Assembly: GCF_014610845.1 (NCBI RefSeq)
Contig: NZ_JABTCG010000004.1
Span: 124,001-188,000, forward strand
DNA from: Maribacter arenosus
GTDB lineage: Bacteria > Bacteroidota > Bacteroidia > Flavobacteriales > Flavobacteriaceae
Reading direction: 5' to 3'
Length of the DNA: 64,000 nt
The notes beneath the pieces were generated by a model. The model saw only the letters and a program-made list of their open reading frames with translations, was not told the origin of the DNA and searched no databases. Below, piece by piece: positions 8,088 to 17,613 of the stretch. Position numbers and translations under genes: made by a program. Within the stretch, counting starts at the first letter, position 1; each line of letters begins with the position of its first letter.

Positions 8088-9428
8088 TTATTTCACTAAG
8101 TTGATTTCAACTCTTCTGTTTTGAGTTCTACCAGCTCTTGTGTTGTTAGTGGCGATAGGCTTAGCCTCACCGTAACCAATAGCAGTTAACCTGTCTGCTG
8201 AGATTCCTTCTTTGATCAAGAAGTCTCTAACAGAGTTAGCACGCTTTTCAGATAATGATTGGTTCAATTTTTCGCTACCAACGCTGTCTGTATGCCCTTC
8301 AACCGTAAATTTAGCAGTAGGATATTCATTCAAGATCTTAATGATATCTACAAAGACAGATACAGTTTCAGTTTTTAAAGTTGCTCTACCAGTATCGAAC
8401 AAGATAGTTCTAGCATAATCATTCAATTGTTTTTGAACTTCAGCAGTTACTTCTGGGCAACCTTTGTTGGCCACAGTACCAGCAACGTCTGGACATTGGT
8501 CATCTTTGTCTAATACACCATCTCCGTCTTTATCAGCCCAAGGACATCCTTTGTTTTCTGCAGGACCTGCTTCGTTAGGACATGCGTCATCTTTATCAGC
8601 AACACCGTCACCGTCAGCATCAGGACAACCAGCAAGAGCAGCTACACCAGCTTCATTAGGACAAGCATCGTCTTTATCAGCAACACCGTCACCATCAGCA
8701 TCAGGACAACCGTTCATTTCTTTAGAACCGGCAGCGTTAGGACAGCTATCTTTGCTATCTTCGATACCATCACCATCAGAATCAGGACAACCATTGAAAG
8801 CCTCTAGACCAGCAACTTCAGGACAAGCATCATCTTTGTCATAAATGCCGTCACCATCAGTGTCGGTACCACCGAATTTCACGGAAATACCAGCTAAATG
8901 CTGCATGTGCTTAACACCATAATCCTCAAAAGCATGCTTATAAGAAGACTGAACGGTAAGACCAATGTTTTCTGTAAACCAGAAATTAAGTCCCAAACCT
9001 CCATTAATGGTTCCAGCACCAATTTCATCAACCCAAGTGTAACCACCACCGATTTCAATAAACGGATCGATTACCCTATCTTTAAGAAAGTTGTACTTAA
9101 TAGTACCATCAATGGCATAATGTGATAAATCATCAACTTCGGTATCTCCAAAATTGCTTATTTTATTTAAAGAACCTCTAGCACCTACAGAGAAACCATC
9201 TCCTACAGATCTAGATACGCCTACGTAAGAAATAGAAGGAAGAATGTTCCAATGGTCAGTCGCGTTAAAGAACTCATTACCGAAAGAACTTACATCACCG
9301 GTTGGATATACGTCAACGGCATTTACCCCAAAACTGATTTGCCAAGGGTTATTCTCGTCTTGCGCTTGTATGTTGTTAAAGCCTACAACAAGTAGGGCAA
9401 CAACCAATAATTTGCTAAGATGTTTCAT
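8088..9428 (-). CDS. OmpA-family outer-membrane protein with thrombospondin type 3 repeats
   Basis: The protein has about 446 residues from the ATG at 9428. It has a signal peptide ending in NIQAQ, an N-terminal eight-stranded beta-barrel of about 165 residues, and five Ca-binding TSP3 repeats (pattern DxDGDGVxDKDDxCP). The C-terminal OmpA domain carries the peptidoglycan-binding signature [21 protein letters not shown]. It links the outer membrane to the cell wall and is usually among the most abundant proteins in Flavobacteriia. That fits its own strong promoter and terminator, which make it a separate unit inside the kbl/addA/addB run. The repeat DNA (about 8470-8870) is internally repetitive at the nucleotide level too. 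Confidence 0.92.
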   Translation of the reverse strand: MKHLSKLLVVALLVVGFNNIQAQDENNPWQISFGVNAVDVYPTGDVSSFGNEFFNATDHWNILPSISYVGVSRSVGDGFSVGARGSLNKISNFGDTEVDDLSHYAIDGTIKYNFLKDRVIDPFIEIGGGYTWVDEIGAGTINGGLGLNFWFTENIGLTVQSSYKHAFEDYGVKHMQHLAGISVKFGGTDTDGDGIYDKDDACPEVAGLEAFNGCPDSDGDGIEDSKDSCPNAAGSKEMNGCPDADGDGVADKDDACPNEAGVAALAGCPDADGDGVADKDDACPNEAGPAENKGCPWADKDGDGVLDKDDQCPDVAGTVANKGCPEVTAEVQKQLNDYARTILFDTGRATLKTETVSVFVDIIKILNEYPTAKFTVEGHTDSVGSEKLNQSLSEKRANSVRDFLIKEGISADRLTAIGYGEAKPIATNNTRAGRTQNRRVEINLVK

Positions 9429-9462
9429 GTTCAAAATTTTAAGTTTAAGTGTTTATTAGCTG

Positions 9463-9492
9463 CAAATGTAAGTTGTTAAATATTATTAACAA
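9463..9492 (-). promoter_or_regulatory. Promoter of the OmpA-family gene
   Basis: The minus strand reads TTG (9490-9492), 19 nt, TACATTTG (9463-9470). This is a full match to the Bacteroidota TTG-N19-TAnnTTTG promoter and predicts a leader of about 30 nt. It is the best promoter in the window. Confidence 0.75.
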
Positions 9493-9541
9493 AAATATAT
9501 TCCTATTTTTTTTAACGTAATTTAAAGGAATAATGATGCAT

Positions 9542-10735
9542 TTAAACGATTTTCAATATTTTGCCTACTTCGACGAACGCCTTAATGGCCTTATCGATAT
9601 GGTCCGTTTCATGGGCAGCCGATAGCTGCACGCGAATACGGGCTTTTCCTTTAGGGACCACAGGATAGAAAAATCCGATGACATAGATGCCTCTATCTAA
9701 TAACATATTGGCCATTTGTTGTGATAATTTTGCGTCATATAGCATCACGGGAACTATGGCCGAATCCCCGTCGATGAAGTCAAAACCTGCTTCTTTCATT
9801 CCTTTTTTGAAATATTCCGTATTCGATTGAAGTTTATCGCGTAATGAATTGTCATTGGCAAGCATATCGAAAACCTTTAAGGAAGCCCCAACAATCGATG
9901 GTGCTAAGGAATTTGAAAAGAGGTAAGGCCTTGACCGCTGTCTTAGTAGTTCAATGATTTCTTTTTTCCCAGTCGTATAACCGCCCATGGCACCGCCGAG
10001 GGCCTTGCCCAATGTGCCTGTGATTATATCGACACGACCCATTACCCCTTTTTCTTCCAATGTTCCTTTGCCAGTTGCCCCAATAAAGCCAGCCGCGTGG
10101 CATTCGTCGACCATTACCAAGGCATCGTACGTATCGGCTAGGTCACATATTGTATCCAAAGGTGCCAATACACCGTCCATAGAGAATACCCCATCGGTTA
10201 CGATTAATTTAAATCGGGCATTGTCTTTTTGCGCCTGGATCAACTGTTGCTCAAGATCTGACATATCCCCATTGGCATATCGATATCTTTTTGCCTTGCA
10301 TAAACGAACCCCATCAATAATAGAGGCATGGTTCAATGCATCCGAAATTATGGCATCCTCGGGGCCCAGCAAAGGTTCGAAAACACCCCCGTTGGCATCG
10401 AAGGCGGCAGCATATAATATGGTATCCTCAGTTTCATAGAAGGCCGCTATCTTTTGTTCCAGTTGTTTATGTATGTCTTGGGTTCCACATATAAAGCGAA
10501 CCGATGACATACCAAAACCATGGGTGTCCATCGTATCCTTGGCGGCTTGAATCACTTCCGGGTGCGATGAGAGCCCTAAATAATTATTGGCGCAGAAATT
10601 GATCACCTCTTCCCCTGTCGATAGTTTTATTACTGCCGCTTGTGGGGATGTGATGATCCTTTCACTCTTAAATAGTCCGTCATTTTTAATGGACTCCAGT
10701 TCGTCAGTCAGAAACTGTTTTATTTTTCCGTACAT
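9542..10735 (-). CDS. kbl: Glycine C-acetyltransferase (2-amino-3-ketobutyrate CoA ligase)
   Basis: This PLP-dependent alpha-oxoamine synthase of 397 residues starts at the ATG at 10735; a TTG two codons upstream is the alternative. It has the full family length. The PLP lysine sits in GTLGKALGG, and [12 protein letters not shown] supplies the cofactor-stacking His and the Asp near residue 210. It joins glycine and acetyl-CoA to 2-amino-3-ketobutyrate, or works in reverse in threonine breakdown with threonine dehydrogenase, which is not in the window. The gene begins 11 nt after the AddA-like gene, so the two are probably co-transcribed. 8-amino-7-oxononanoate synthase (BioF) is the main alternative in the same fold; the strong Kbl-type N-terminus ([16 protein letters not shown]) favours Kbl. 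Confidence 0.9.
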   Translation of the reverse strand: MYGKIKQFLTDELESIKNDGLFKSERIITSPQAAVIKLSTGEEVINFCANNYLGLSSHPEVIQAAKDTMDTHGFGMSSVRFICGTQDIHKQLEQKIAAFYETEDTILYAAAFDANGGVFEPLLGPEDAIISDALNHASIIDGVRLCKAKRYRYANGDMSDLEQQLIQAQKDNARFKLIVTDGVFSMDGVLAPLDTICDLADTYDALVMVDECHAAGFIGATGKGTLEEKGVMGRVDIITGTLGKALGGAMGGYTTGKKEIIELLRQRSRPYLFSNSLAPSIVGASLKVFDMLANDNSLRDKLQSNTEYFKKGMKEAGFDFIDGDSAIVPVMLYDAKLSQQMANMLLDRGIYVIGFFYPVVPKGKARIRVQLSAAHETDHIDKAIKAFVEVGKILKIV

Positions 10736-10746
10736 AGTCAATAGTT

Positions 10747-13700
10747 TTAAACATATTCGATATTTATATCGTCATTGATATAGGTTATTATCTTATTTTC
10801 TATGGTATACCCCATATGCTCCAAAACTTGGGCATAGGTGTTTACCTGTTCTTTATAGGTATTGTTTTGCTTTCCGGTTTTATAATCTATGATGGTGGCA
10901 TGATTATTTTTGATTACAATACGATCAGGTCGAAGAATCTCACCTTTTCCAGTAATGATTTCTTTTTCATTCCTTATGATATTTCCTTTAGAAAAATATC
11001 CTTTTAAGGCATCATGGCTTACTACGGTCCTAATCTTCTTTTTCAGGAGAGGAACCGATTCCATATCGATTATGCCCTTTCGTTCCAAATCCGTAAAAAC
11101 AGAATCAACATTGTCCTCCGTTTCGATAAGCCCCAAGATATGATGGATCAAATTTCCTTGAGTGATAGCCTCCTCTTGAGCCGTATCCCATAGCATTCCT
11201 GCTTTAGTGATTATCTTAAACCTTGGATTTTCCTTATTGGAATACTGATAATGGACGGGTCTTTCTTTAGTAGCGTTCTTATTCTTTGGGATATGGTTCA
11301 CTAACTTCCCAAAAGAATAGACAGTCTGGGTATCGCTCCAAAGGTGTTTTTCTTTTAAATAGTGTACAAAAACATCGGAATAATGCGTTTTCCTGTCAGA
11401 TTTTAAAGCGCCGGTTTCTTTTAGGGATATAATATACAAGGCTCTTTCCGCCCTTGTCAATGCTACATATAGTATATTAAAGGCGTCCAATTCCAATTTA
11501 TGTTGTTCTTCCTCATAAGCAAGTAACGCATTTTGATTGTAATCAACCACTTCTTTCTTCTTATTGATCAATGCCTCTGTAAAACCCATGAACTGCGATG
11601 AATCGACGGGGAGCCATAATTTTGGGTCGATCTCTTTGTATATATTTGAATTGGCATATGGAAAAATAACGATGGGGAACTCCAGTCCCTTAGACTTGTG
11701 AATGCTCATGATTTTCACGGCATTCAAATTGTCAGGAGCGGCAATGCTATGTTTGTTTTTTTTCTTTTCCCAATAAGTTAAGAAGGTGACCAAGCCTGTT
11801 CCCTCTTTCTGTTCTACTTCCAGGACGATATCCAATAGGAAAATGAGGTAAGCGTCTGAGTCCTTGACCAAATCAAACTTTTTGATGGCAAGTTCCAAAC
11901 CGTCATATACGGACATATTCCTTAAGTTAGATAATCTAAATCCATATTTCTCCTCCAAGAAACTTTCCAAATAAGATAGATGGTCACTTAAGACCGAATG
12001 CACATTTTGACCTTTCCCTAAAAGGAAATACAAAATATTGTAACTCGCTTCCAAATCTTCTGGGTGTAGACTGTAATGCAAAAGATTCATTAAAAATTGA
12101 ACTTTTTCATTGTTGGCGATCAAAAGGGAGTCCGGAGAAATAATCGGAATTTTGTTGACAGTCAAGTAATCTGCAAGGATAACGCTATGCTTATTGTCCC
12201 TGACCAAAATGGCGATATCATTAAATGTAAAATCTTCCCGAAGAATATTTTGGATAGTATTGAGCACTTCTTCGCAATAAAGGTCATTCAAGTCTTGATC
12301 TTCCTGTGCTTCAAGAAAGGTGATTTGTACATGCCCCCCCTTTTTCATATTGATTTTTTGTCGATTGCCCTGTTCGAATAATTCTTGGTAAAGTTGATTG
12401 TTCAAAAACGGACAGGTAACCGTAAAAAAGTCATTATTGAAATTTATGATTTCTTCATGGCTTCGATAATTCGATGGTAGATTGTAGGTTTTTGGTTGAA
12501 TAACAAAAGGATTGGTATTTTCATTGACCAAGTTCAGGAATTGTTCTGCATTTCCTCCCCGCCAGCGATAAATGGCCTGTTTGGCATCACCGACCAAAAA
12601 CAAGGAACCTTTGTTCCCTTGATGATCTTCCCCTTCCAAGGCATTGCTTATCAGGGGTATAAGGTTGTTCCATTGCAATTGGGAAGTGTCCTGAAATTCG
12701 TCGATTAAATAATGACGGTATTTCTCACCTAGGCGTTCATAGATAAATGGGGCAGGTTGATTTTTTATTTCATTGGAAATCAAGGTGTTGAATTCCGATA
12801 TTAAAAGCTGGCCCCTTTCTTCCTGTAGGGCTTTCACTTCTTTTTGAATGGCATTCAATACCGTAAGGGGAACAATATTCGTCAAAACATTTGCGAGATA
12901 TGCCCGTTGAACCAAATTTTCTTTTATATCCAGATATATAGTGCGCAAATCGGGGATTAGATTATCGTTAGGAACGGTAATACCGGCTTTTAAGACTTTA
13001 TTTTCATAGAGGTCTTCAGACAATTTGTTATTGTACAATTTTGAAAGTGAAAATTCCTTATTGATAATTTTCTTGAAATGATTGGGAAGGGTTTCTCTGG
13101 AAAAGGATTTAAAGTCAACTTTATTTTCATCGATGAGATTTAAGGCTCGCTTTGCAAGCACTGTTACCTTTGTCTCAATACTGCTGGTTTTAGCCCGAAG
13201 CAGTTCCCTCAAGGCTAGGAAGTCATTTATTTTTTTTTCTTTTAGAAGAAATAGATGGTCTGTATTGTTTTCGTCAAAGAGCAATTTCCCTATTTTGTTC
13301 AGATCGAACGAAATATCCCAACTTTTGTCCTCGTCTATCTTATCCAAGGCAAACTCCATTAGTACTTCCGTCAACGCTTTATCTTGGCCTACTTTTTCCA
13401 ATAAATTGTCGATTGCCTCATTCAATAATAGTTCGGTATCAAGAATAACCTCAAAATTCTGGGCTATCTTCAGGTCCTTGGCAAATGTTCTAATGAGCCT
13501 ATGGTTAAACTTATCTATGGTCGAAATATCGAAGAACCCATAATTATGTAAAATCAGTTTTAAGGTTGTTTTGGCCTTTTGTCGCAAAGTTTCGGGATCA
13601 ATTCCCAATTCCTCTTTCAGTTCATTAAACATAACAGAAGCTTCGTCAGCTGATTTGACCGATGAAAATTCAAAAAGACTGCTTAGGATCCGCTCTTTCA

Positions 13701-13854
13701 TCTCGTTGACCGCCTTATTGGTAAAAGTAACGGCCAGAATTTGACTGAATGTTTGGTTCGATGAAAGGACTGTTTTTAGATATTCCTTGGTCAGGGTATG
13801 GGTTTTTCCCGAACCTGCAGATGCATTATATATTTTAAAGGGATATCCTGACAC
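10747..13854 (-). CDS. addA: AddA-like UvrD-family helicase-nuclease
   Basis: This 1035-residue protein starts with GTG at 13854. Helicase motif I is [11 protein letters not shown] near residue 10 and motif II is [11 protein letters not shown] near residue 390. The UvrD C-terminal motif [12 protein letters not shown] and the motif VI region [16 protein letters not shown] follow. A RecB-type nuclease closes the protein (ILRPDRIVI...[11 protein letters not shown], residues about 980-1005) with the Asp and DYK active site. It unwinds and degrades broken DNA ends as the motor subunit of an AddAB complex with the protein at 5268-8018. It is divergent from sodA with a 118-bp gap. The order addA-kbl-ompA-addB separates the two subunits by two unrelated genes. 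Confidence 0.87.
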   Translation of the reverse strand: MSGYPFKIYNASAGSGKTHTLTKEYLKTVLSSNQTFSQILAVTFTNKAVNEMKERILSSLFEFSSVKSADEASVMFNELKEELGIDPETLRQKAKTTLKLILHNYGFFDISTIDKFNHRLIRTFAKDLKIAQNFEVILDTELLLNEAIDNLLEKVGQDKALTEVLMEFALDKIDEDKSWDISFDLNKIGKLLFDENNTDHLFLLKEKKINDFLALRELLRAKTSSIETKVTVLAKRALNLIDENKVDFKSFSRETLPNHFKKIINKEFSLSKLYNNKLSEDLYENKVLKAGITVPNDNLIPDLRTIYLDIKENLVQRAYLANVLTNIVPLTVLNAIQKEVKALQEERGQLLISEFNTLISNEIKNQPAPFIYERLGEKYRHYLIDEFQDTSQLQWNNLIPLISNALEGEDHQGNKGSLFLVGDAKQAIYRWRGGNAEQFLNLVNENTNPFVIQPKTYNLPSNYRSHEEIINFNNDFFTVTCPFLNNQLYQELFEQGNRQKINMKKGGHVQITFLEAQEDQDLNDLYCEEVLNTIQNILREDFTFNDIAILVRDNKHSVILADYLTVNKIPIISPDSLLIANNEKVQFLMNLLHYSLHPEDLEASYNILYFLLGKGQNVHSVLSDHLSYLESFLEEKYGFRLSNLRNMSVYDGLELAIKKFDLVKDSDAYLIFLLDIVLEVEQKEGTGLVTFLTYWEKKKNKHSIAAPDNLNAVKIMSIHKSKGLEFPIVIFPYANSNIYKEIDPKLWLPVDSSQFMGFTEALINKKKEVVDYNQNALLAYEEEQHKLELDAFNILYVALTRAERALYIISLKETGALKSDRKTHYSDVFVHYLKEKHLWSDTQTVYSFGKLVNHIPKNKNATKERPVHYQYSNKENPRFKIITKAGMLWDTAQEEAITQGNLIHHILGLIETEDNVDSVFTDLERKGIIDMESVPLLKKKIRTVVSHDALKGYFSKGNIIRNEKEIITGKGEILRPDRIVIKNNHATIIDYKTGKQNNTYKEQVNTYAQVLEHMGYTIENKIITYINDDINIEYV

Positions 13855-13930
13855 TGATTTTTATCTGCAAATTACATAATCTATAATTGTTCTTAACAAT
13901 TTATTGGCTGAATTAGTCTGTTAAAAAATG

Positions 13931-13938
13931 TAAATTTG
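13931..13938 (+). promoter_or_regulatory. -7 box of sodA
   Basis: TAAATTTG matches TAnnTTTG exactly and lies 34 nt before the sodA ATG. The best upstream TTG (13904-13906) is 24 nt away, a little far. Confidence 0.5.
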
Positions 13939-13972
13939 GACAACATTTTACCTAACATAAAAATTATAAATT

Positions 13973-14581
13973 ATGGCTTTTGAATTACCTAAATTACCTT
14001 ACGCATACGATGCATTAGAACCACATATTGATGCAAGGACCATGGAAATACACCATACTAAGCACCATAATGGTTATACGAATAATCTAAATGCCGCCAT
14101 CGAGGGCACCGATTTGGCGAAGAAATCCATTGAGGATATTTTGACCAAGTTAGACATGGCCAATTCTGCGGTCCGGAACAATGGAGGTGGTTTTTACAAC
14201 CATTCCCTATTTTGGGAAATCATGTCCCCGAATGGTGGGGGTCAACCCAAGGGTGAATTGGCGAATGCCATAAAAGAAGCTTTTGGTTCATTTGATGCTT
14301 TCAAGGAAAAATTCAGCAAGGCCGCTGGTACTCGATTTGGTTCGGGATGGGCTTGGCTTTGCGTTCATAAAGGCGGTAAGGTTGAGGTATGCTCTACCCC
14401 TAACCAAGACAATTCCCTAATGCCGAATACAGGCTGTGGGGGCTACCCGATTCTTGGCTTGGATGTTTGGGAACATGCCTATTACTTAAATTACCAAAAC
14501 AGAAGACCGGATTACATAAATGCTTTTTTCAATGTAATCAATTGGGACAAAGTTGCGGAACGTTATCTTGCCAATAAATAA
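13973..14581 (+). CDS. sodA: Superoxide dismutase, Mn-type
   Basis: The protein has 202 residues, normal for Fe/Mn SOD. Metal ligands are His27 (IHHTKHH), His77 (FYNHSLFW), Asp164 and His168 (LDVWEHAYY). The Gly-rich stretch before His77 and the Gln in NQDNSLM are the Mn-type arrangement; an Fe enzyme would carry its Gln next to the second His ligand instead. Cambialistic use cannot be excluded. There is no signal peptide, so it is cytosolic. It has its own promoter and a strong terminator, hence is monocistronic. It converts superoxide to hydrogen peroxide and oxygen. Confidence 0.95.
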   Translation: MAFELPKLPYAYDALEPHIDARTMEIHHTKHHNGYTNNLNAAIEGTDLAKKSIEDILTKLDMANSAVRNNGGGFYNHSLFWEIMSPNGGGQPKGELANAIKEAFGSFDAFKEKFSKAAGTRFGSGWAWLCVHKGGKVEVCSTPNQDNSLMPNTGCGGYPILGLDVWEHAYYLNYQNRRPDYINAFFNVINWDKVAERYLANK

Positions 14582-14594
14582 TAGAGATCAATTC

Positions 14595-14636
14595 AAAAAA
14601 ACCCCCTTAAATCGACGATTTAAGGGGGTTTTTTTG
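14595..14636 (+). terminator. Intrinsic terminator of sodA
   Basis: CCCCCTTAAAT and ATTTAAGGGGG (602-612 and 618-628 past 14000) form an 11-bp stem with loop CGACG, followed by eight T. It lies 15 nt after the sodA stop. Confidence 0.92.
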
Positions 14637-14645
14637 TTTCATATA

Positions 14646-14719
14646 ATAGAAAAGGGCGGAGAAGCCTCCACCCTTTTCGTCCCAAATCTTACCATAAACT
14701 TAACCTACTTATGCTATGG
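14646..14719 (-). ncRNA. Small RNA unit A of four (novel family candidate)
   Basis: On the minus strand the unit begins CCATAGCATAAGTAGG (5' end near 14719) and carries the 39-nt core shared by all four units; this copy differs at one position (TTTATGG for TTCATGG). The core runs into a terminator hairpin, GGGTGGAG-GCTT-CTCCGCCC then TTTT (14650-14677). The stem has one non-Watson-Crick pair, which is G-U on the minus strand but C-A on the plus strand, so the minus strand is the likely RNA. No reading frame is conserved among copies. It may be related to a known Flavobacteriia RNA motif (for example Flavo-1 in Rfam), which I cannot check here. Confidence 0.7.
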
Positions 14720-14724
14720 CAACA

Positions 14725-14732
14725 CTAAAATA
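14725..14732 (-). promoter_or_regulatory. -7-like box of small RNA A
   Basis: The minus strand reads TATTTTAG, one mismatch from TAnnTTTG, exactly 5 nt before the conserved core. Confidence 0.5.
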
Positions 14733-14849
14733 CTGGTATTGTGGTAAATAAAAAAGAAATTTTAACAAATTTTAGGTTTATATTCTATAGTTTGTGTGGT
14801 ATACAACCTTCAAAAGGTAAGGTTACCCCTGTTAATTACTGAGGTTTCC

Positions 14850-14925
14850 ATAATAAAAAAGGCAGGACAATGTCCTACCTTTTTTCCCCAAATCTTACCA
14901 TGAACTTAACCTACTTATGCTATGG
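14850..14925 (-). ncRNA. Small RNA unit B of four
   Basis: The core lies at 14886-14925 on the minus strand and is identical to units C and D over 39 nt. The terminator (14855-14885) is AGGTAGGAC-ATT-GTCCTGCCT followed by T5. Its stem sequence differs from the other units but still pairs, and its single wobble is G-U only on the minus strand. The predicted RNA is about 70-75 nt. Confidence 0.75.
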
Positions 14926-14930
14926 TCCAG

Positions 14931-14938
14931 CAAACATA
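14931..14938 (-). promoter_or_regulatory. -7 box of small RNA B
   Basis: The minus strand reads TATGTTTG, a full match to TAnnTTTG, 5 nt before the core. No clear -33 TTG is seen. Confidence 0.6.
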
Positions 14939-15153
14939 GTGTATAACTAAAATGTGGGGAAAGGTTTTAGACAAACTCCCTGATCTCTAGTTGAAATGCG
15001 TATTACCAGGTTTATGGTTACATATGATGTAGGAAGGGTGTGTCTTTTTAGGAAAAAGAGTAAATCGAGAGGGAGATCCAGCCCAATGGCGGGGTTAATT
15101 CTACCAACTATTTTAAAATCCGCTTACGGTCGTTGCAAAATAGGGTCTCATTA

Positions 15154-15226
15154 AAATAAAAAGGTGGGGCATTGCCCCACCTTTTTCCCCAAATCTTACC
15201 ATGAACTTAACCTACTTATGCTATGG
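15154..15226 (-). ncRNA. Small RNA unit C of four
   Basis: The core lies at 15187-15226 on the minus strand and is identical to B and D. The terminator (15158-15186) is a perfect GGTGGGGC-AAT-GCCCCACC stem with A5 before and T5 after. Upstream it shares a diverged copy of the flank of unit B. Confidence 0.75.
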
Positions 15227-15420
15227 TCCTCCAAACATAGGGTTAAACTTAAAAGTGAGGAAAGGTTTTAGATGAAAACCCATATACTTGGTTGAAGTGC
15301 GAAGATCGACAAAAAAACAGGTTTTTAGCCCATGATTTAATTCTGTTTACTTGGTTGAAATTTAAATTGGCCATGGATGAATATCGATGGGAAGGGTGTA
15401 ACTATTTAAGAAAGGATTAA
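15227..15420. repeat. Flank of small RNA C, homologous to the flank of B (14926-15060)
   Basis: Both flanks share CAAACATAG, GGAAAGGTTTTAGA, GTTGAA-TGCG and GGAAGGGTGT in the same order with scattered changes, so B and C are a tandem duplication of about 300 bp. The C flank also repeats TACTTGGTTGAA twice (near 15287 and 15349). Units A and D do not share this flank. Confidence 0.55.
15232..15239 (-). promoter_or_regulatory. -7 box of small RNA C
   Basis: The minus strand reads TATGTTTG, a full match, 5 nt before the core. Confidence 0.6.
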
Positions 15421-15486
15421 AAAGATTTTGAGCCCCTTACTTTTTAGATTTTCTGTCTTAGGAGGTTAAAATTTGGAGGCTTATAT

Positions 15487-15561
15487 AAATAAAAAAGGTG
15501 GAGAAGTCTCCACCTTTTTTGCCCCAAATCTTACCATGAACTTAACCTACTTATGCTATGG
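15487..15561 (-). ncRNA. Small RNA unit D of four
   Basis: The core lies at 15522-15561 on the minus strand and is identical to B and C. The terminator (15491-15520) is GGTGGAG-ACTT-CTCCACC with A6 before and T6 after. It is the unit closest to the purF 3' end, with about 60 nt between its -7 box and the purF terminator hairpin. Confidence 0.75.
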
Positions 15562-15566
15562 CAAGT

Positions 15567-15574
15567 CTAAAGTA
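15567..15574 (-). promoter_or_regulatory. -7-like box of small RNA D
   Basis: The minus strand reads TACTTTAG, one mismatch from TAnnTTTG, again exactly 5 nt before the core. Confidence 0.5.
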
Positions 15575-15621
15575 GGCGGGCATACTCCCTTAAAGGCTAT
15601 AAACACGATGAACTGCGGAAA

Positions 15622-15661
15622 TTATCGATGAAATGCACAATTTTATGTATTTCATCGATAA
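15622..15661 (-). terminator. Hairpin after purF
   Basis: A perfect 13-bp inverted repeat, TTATCGATGAAAT and ATTTCATCGATAA, with a 14-nt loop starts 5 nt after the purF stop. There is no long T-run on the minus strand (only TTATCGATAATTTCC), so it may protect the mRNA end rather than terminate efficiently. Confidence 0.5.
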
Positions 15662-15666
15662 AACTA

Positions 15667-17565
15667 TTAATATGCCCTTTCGTTCTTTCCTTCGTAAAAG
15701 TTGATAAATGCCCTGTTTACTACTTTATTGCCTCCTGGCGTAGGATAGTTTCCTGTAAAGTACCAGTCCCCTAGATTATGGGGGCAGGCTTCATGAAGAC
15801 TTTCTATGGTTTGGTATATGATCTTGACTTCGGCCTTAATGTCTTCAGGACTTAGAAGTTCCCCGATTTTATCGGAAATCTGATTTGCTGTAAAAGGCGC
15901 ATAAAAATCCTTCACATAGTTCACGATTTCATGGTCCTTTGAAGTGACTTGCTCAACGCATTTGTTGTAAATCAATTCGACCTTATCCAATGAGTTGTTA
16001 TCCTCATGTAACGCAAGTGCAGCTTTGAATGCCACAAAATCCTCTAGTTTGGCCATATCTATGCCGTAACAGTCCGGATACCTGATCTGAGGTGCCGAGG
16101 AAACCACAATTATTTTTTTAGGCGACAACCGATCTAATATTCTTAGGATACTTTTTTTAAGGGTTGTACCCCTAACTATGCTATCATCGATTATGACAAG
16201 ATTATCGTCCTTTTCGACAGAACCATAAGAAATATCATATACATGGGCGACAAGGTCATCCCTACTGCTGTCCTGGGTAATGAACGTTCTGAGTTTCGCA
16301 TCCTTTATGGCTACCTTTTCGATTCTTGGCCGTATTTCAAGAATTTCATGCAGTTCTTTTTGGGTTATCTTTGAGCCGATTGAAAGGATTTGTTCTTCCT
16401 TCCTTGAATTTAAATAATTCTGGGCTTCTTTGACCAAACCGAAAAAGGAAGTTTCTGCCGTATTCGGTATGTACGAGAAAACCGTATTCTTAATATCATG
16501 GTCTATAGCCTTCAGGATTTGAGGGAAGAGAAGTTTACCCAATTCCTTGCGTTCCTGATAGATTTCCTTATCGCTTCCCCGAGAAAAATAAATACGTTCA
16601 AACGAACAGGCTTTTCTTTCTTTGGGTTTTAAAATTTCCTTGATGGCGGAACTGCCGTCTTTTTTAATGATGATCGCGCTGCCAGGAGTAAGTTCTTTGA
16701 CTTCTTCATAAGGAACATTGAATACGGTTTGTATCGCCGGTCTTTCAGAAGCCACTACTACAACTTCATCATCCTTATAGTAGTACGTAGGTCTAATGCC
16801 CGAAGGATCTCTAAGAACAAACGCATCCCCATGGCCCAACATTCCGGCCATCGCATAACCTCCATCCCAATTTTTCGCGGCCCTCTTAAGGATCTTATTC
16901 AGTTTTAATCTTTTGGCTATCAATGGGGAAGCCTCTAATTTGTTATAACCTTCTTTTTTGATCTGTTTGTATAATTTGGCAACAGCATCATCTAAAAAAT
17001 GACCTATTTTCTCCATTACGGTTACGGTGTCGGCCATTTCCTTGGGATGTTGCCCGATTTGCACAAGGTTATCGAAAAGCTCATGAACATTGGTCATATT
17101 AAAATTACCGGCAACAATAAGGTTACGGTGCATCCAATTGTTCTGTCTTAGGAAAGGGTGTACATTTTCTATACTGTTCTTTCCGAACGTCCCATAACGA
17201 ACATGCCCCAAAAGTACCTCACCGATATATGGAATGTTTTTTTTCTGGGCCACAACATCATCCTTGTATTCAGGATGTTCTTGAAATGCCACATTGATTC
17301 GGTCATTGATTTGGTCGAAAATATCTTGTATCGGCTGTTGTTCTACGGAACGAACCCGGCTCATATATCTTTCCCCGGGGTTCATATCCAGCTTTATGCT
17401 CGCAAAACCGGCGCCATCCTGTCCGCGATTGTGCTGTTTCTCCATCATCAGGTACATCTTATTTACCCCGTAAAAAGCAGTTCCGTATTTTTCTTTATAG
17501 TATGATAAGGGTTTAAGTAAACGGATTACCGAAATTCCACATTCATGCTTAATTGCGTCGCTCAT
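15667..17565 (-). CDS. purF: Amidophosphoribosyltransferase (PurF-type)
   Basis: This 632-residue protein is longer than typical PurF (about 480-510). The N-terminal Ntn glutaminase starts at Cys9 (KHECGIS), preceded by eight residues that must be cleaved to free the nucleophile, as in propeptide-type PurF. NRGQDGAG (46-53) and HVRYGTFG (121-128) belong to the glutaminase. The C-terminal PRTase carries the PRPP loop VIIDDSIVRGTT (457-468) and IRYPDCYGID. It converts PRPP and glutamine to phosphoribosylamine, the first step of purine synthesis. purN lies 1.8 kb upstream on the same strand. Bacteroidota often carry a second PurF paralogue, so this could be the non-canonical copy. The PfkB gene precedes it across a terminator. 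Confidence 0.85.
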   Translation of the reverse strand: MSDAIKHECGISVIRLLKPLSYYKEKYGTAFYGVNKMYLMMEKQHNRGQDGAGFASIKLDMNPGERYMSRVRSVEQQPIQDIFDQINDRINVAFQEHPEYKDDVVAQKKNIPYIGEVLLGHVRYGTFGKNSIENVHPFLRQNNWMHRNLIVAGNFNMTNVHELFDNLVQIGQHPKEMADTVTVMEKIGHFLDDAVAKLYKQIKKEGYNKLEASPLIAKRLKLNKILKRAAKNWDGGYAMAGMLGHGDAFVLRDPSGIRPTYYYKDDEVVVVASERPAIQTVFNVPYEEVKELTPGSAIIIKKDGSSAIKEILKPKERKACSFERIYFSRGSDKEIYQERKELGKLLFPQILKAIDHDIKNTVFSYIPNTAETSFFGLVKEAQNYLNSRKEEQILSIGSKITQKELHEILEIRPRIEKVAIKDAKLRTFITQDSSRDDLVAHVYDISYGSVEKDDNLVIIDDSIVRGTTLKKSILRILDRLSPKKIIVVSSAPQIRYPDCYGIDMAKLEDFVAFKAALALHEDNNSLDKVELIYNKCVEQVTSKDHEIVNYVKDFYAPFTANQISDKIGELLSPEDIKAEVKIIYQTIESLHEACPHNLGDWYFTGNYPTPGGNKVVNRAFINFYEGKNERAY

Positions 17566-17577
17566 CGCTTCTCTAGA

Positions 17578-17607
17578 TTAAAAAAGCCCTGGCAATTATT
17601 GCAGGGC
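17578..17607 (-). terminator. Intrinsic terminator between PfkB gene and purF
   Basis: On the minus strand GCCCTG(CAAT)...(ATTG)CCAGGGC is followed by six T, ahead of the purF start. It may set a lower level for purF than for the kinase gene. Confidence 0.7.
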
Positions 17608-17613
17608 GTATCA

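Noticed and set aside
8464-8844. 126-codon Ser/Pro-rich ORF on the plus strand
   Set aside because: It is the antisense reading of the TSP3 calcium-binding repeats of the OmpA-family gene; its repetitiveness is inherited from them.
9987-10439. 150-codon plus-strand ORF
   Set aside because: Antisense to kbl; Kbl motifs are clear on the minus strand.
14553-14747. 64-codon ORF after sodA
   Set aside because: It overlaps the sodA end and reads through the sodA terminator and small RNA A.
14860-15226. Short peptide starting at the ATGG inside the small-RNA core
   Set aside because: The frame after ATGGTAAGATTTGGG is not conserved: unit B stops within a few codons and the others read through terminator stems.
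14646-15561. Regularly repeated 39-nt element looks like a CRISPR array
   Set aside because: Spacing is irregular (about 200-335 nt), each repeat adjoins a different intrinsic terminator and a promoter box, and no cas gene is present.
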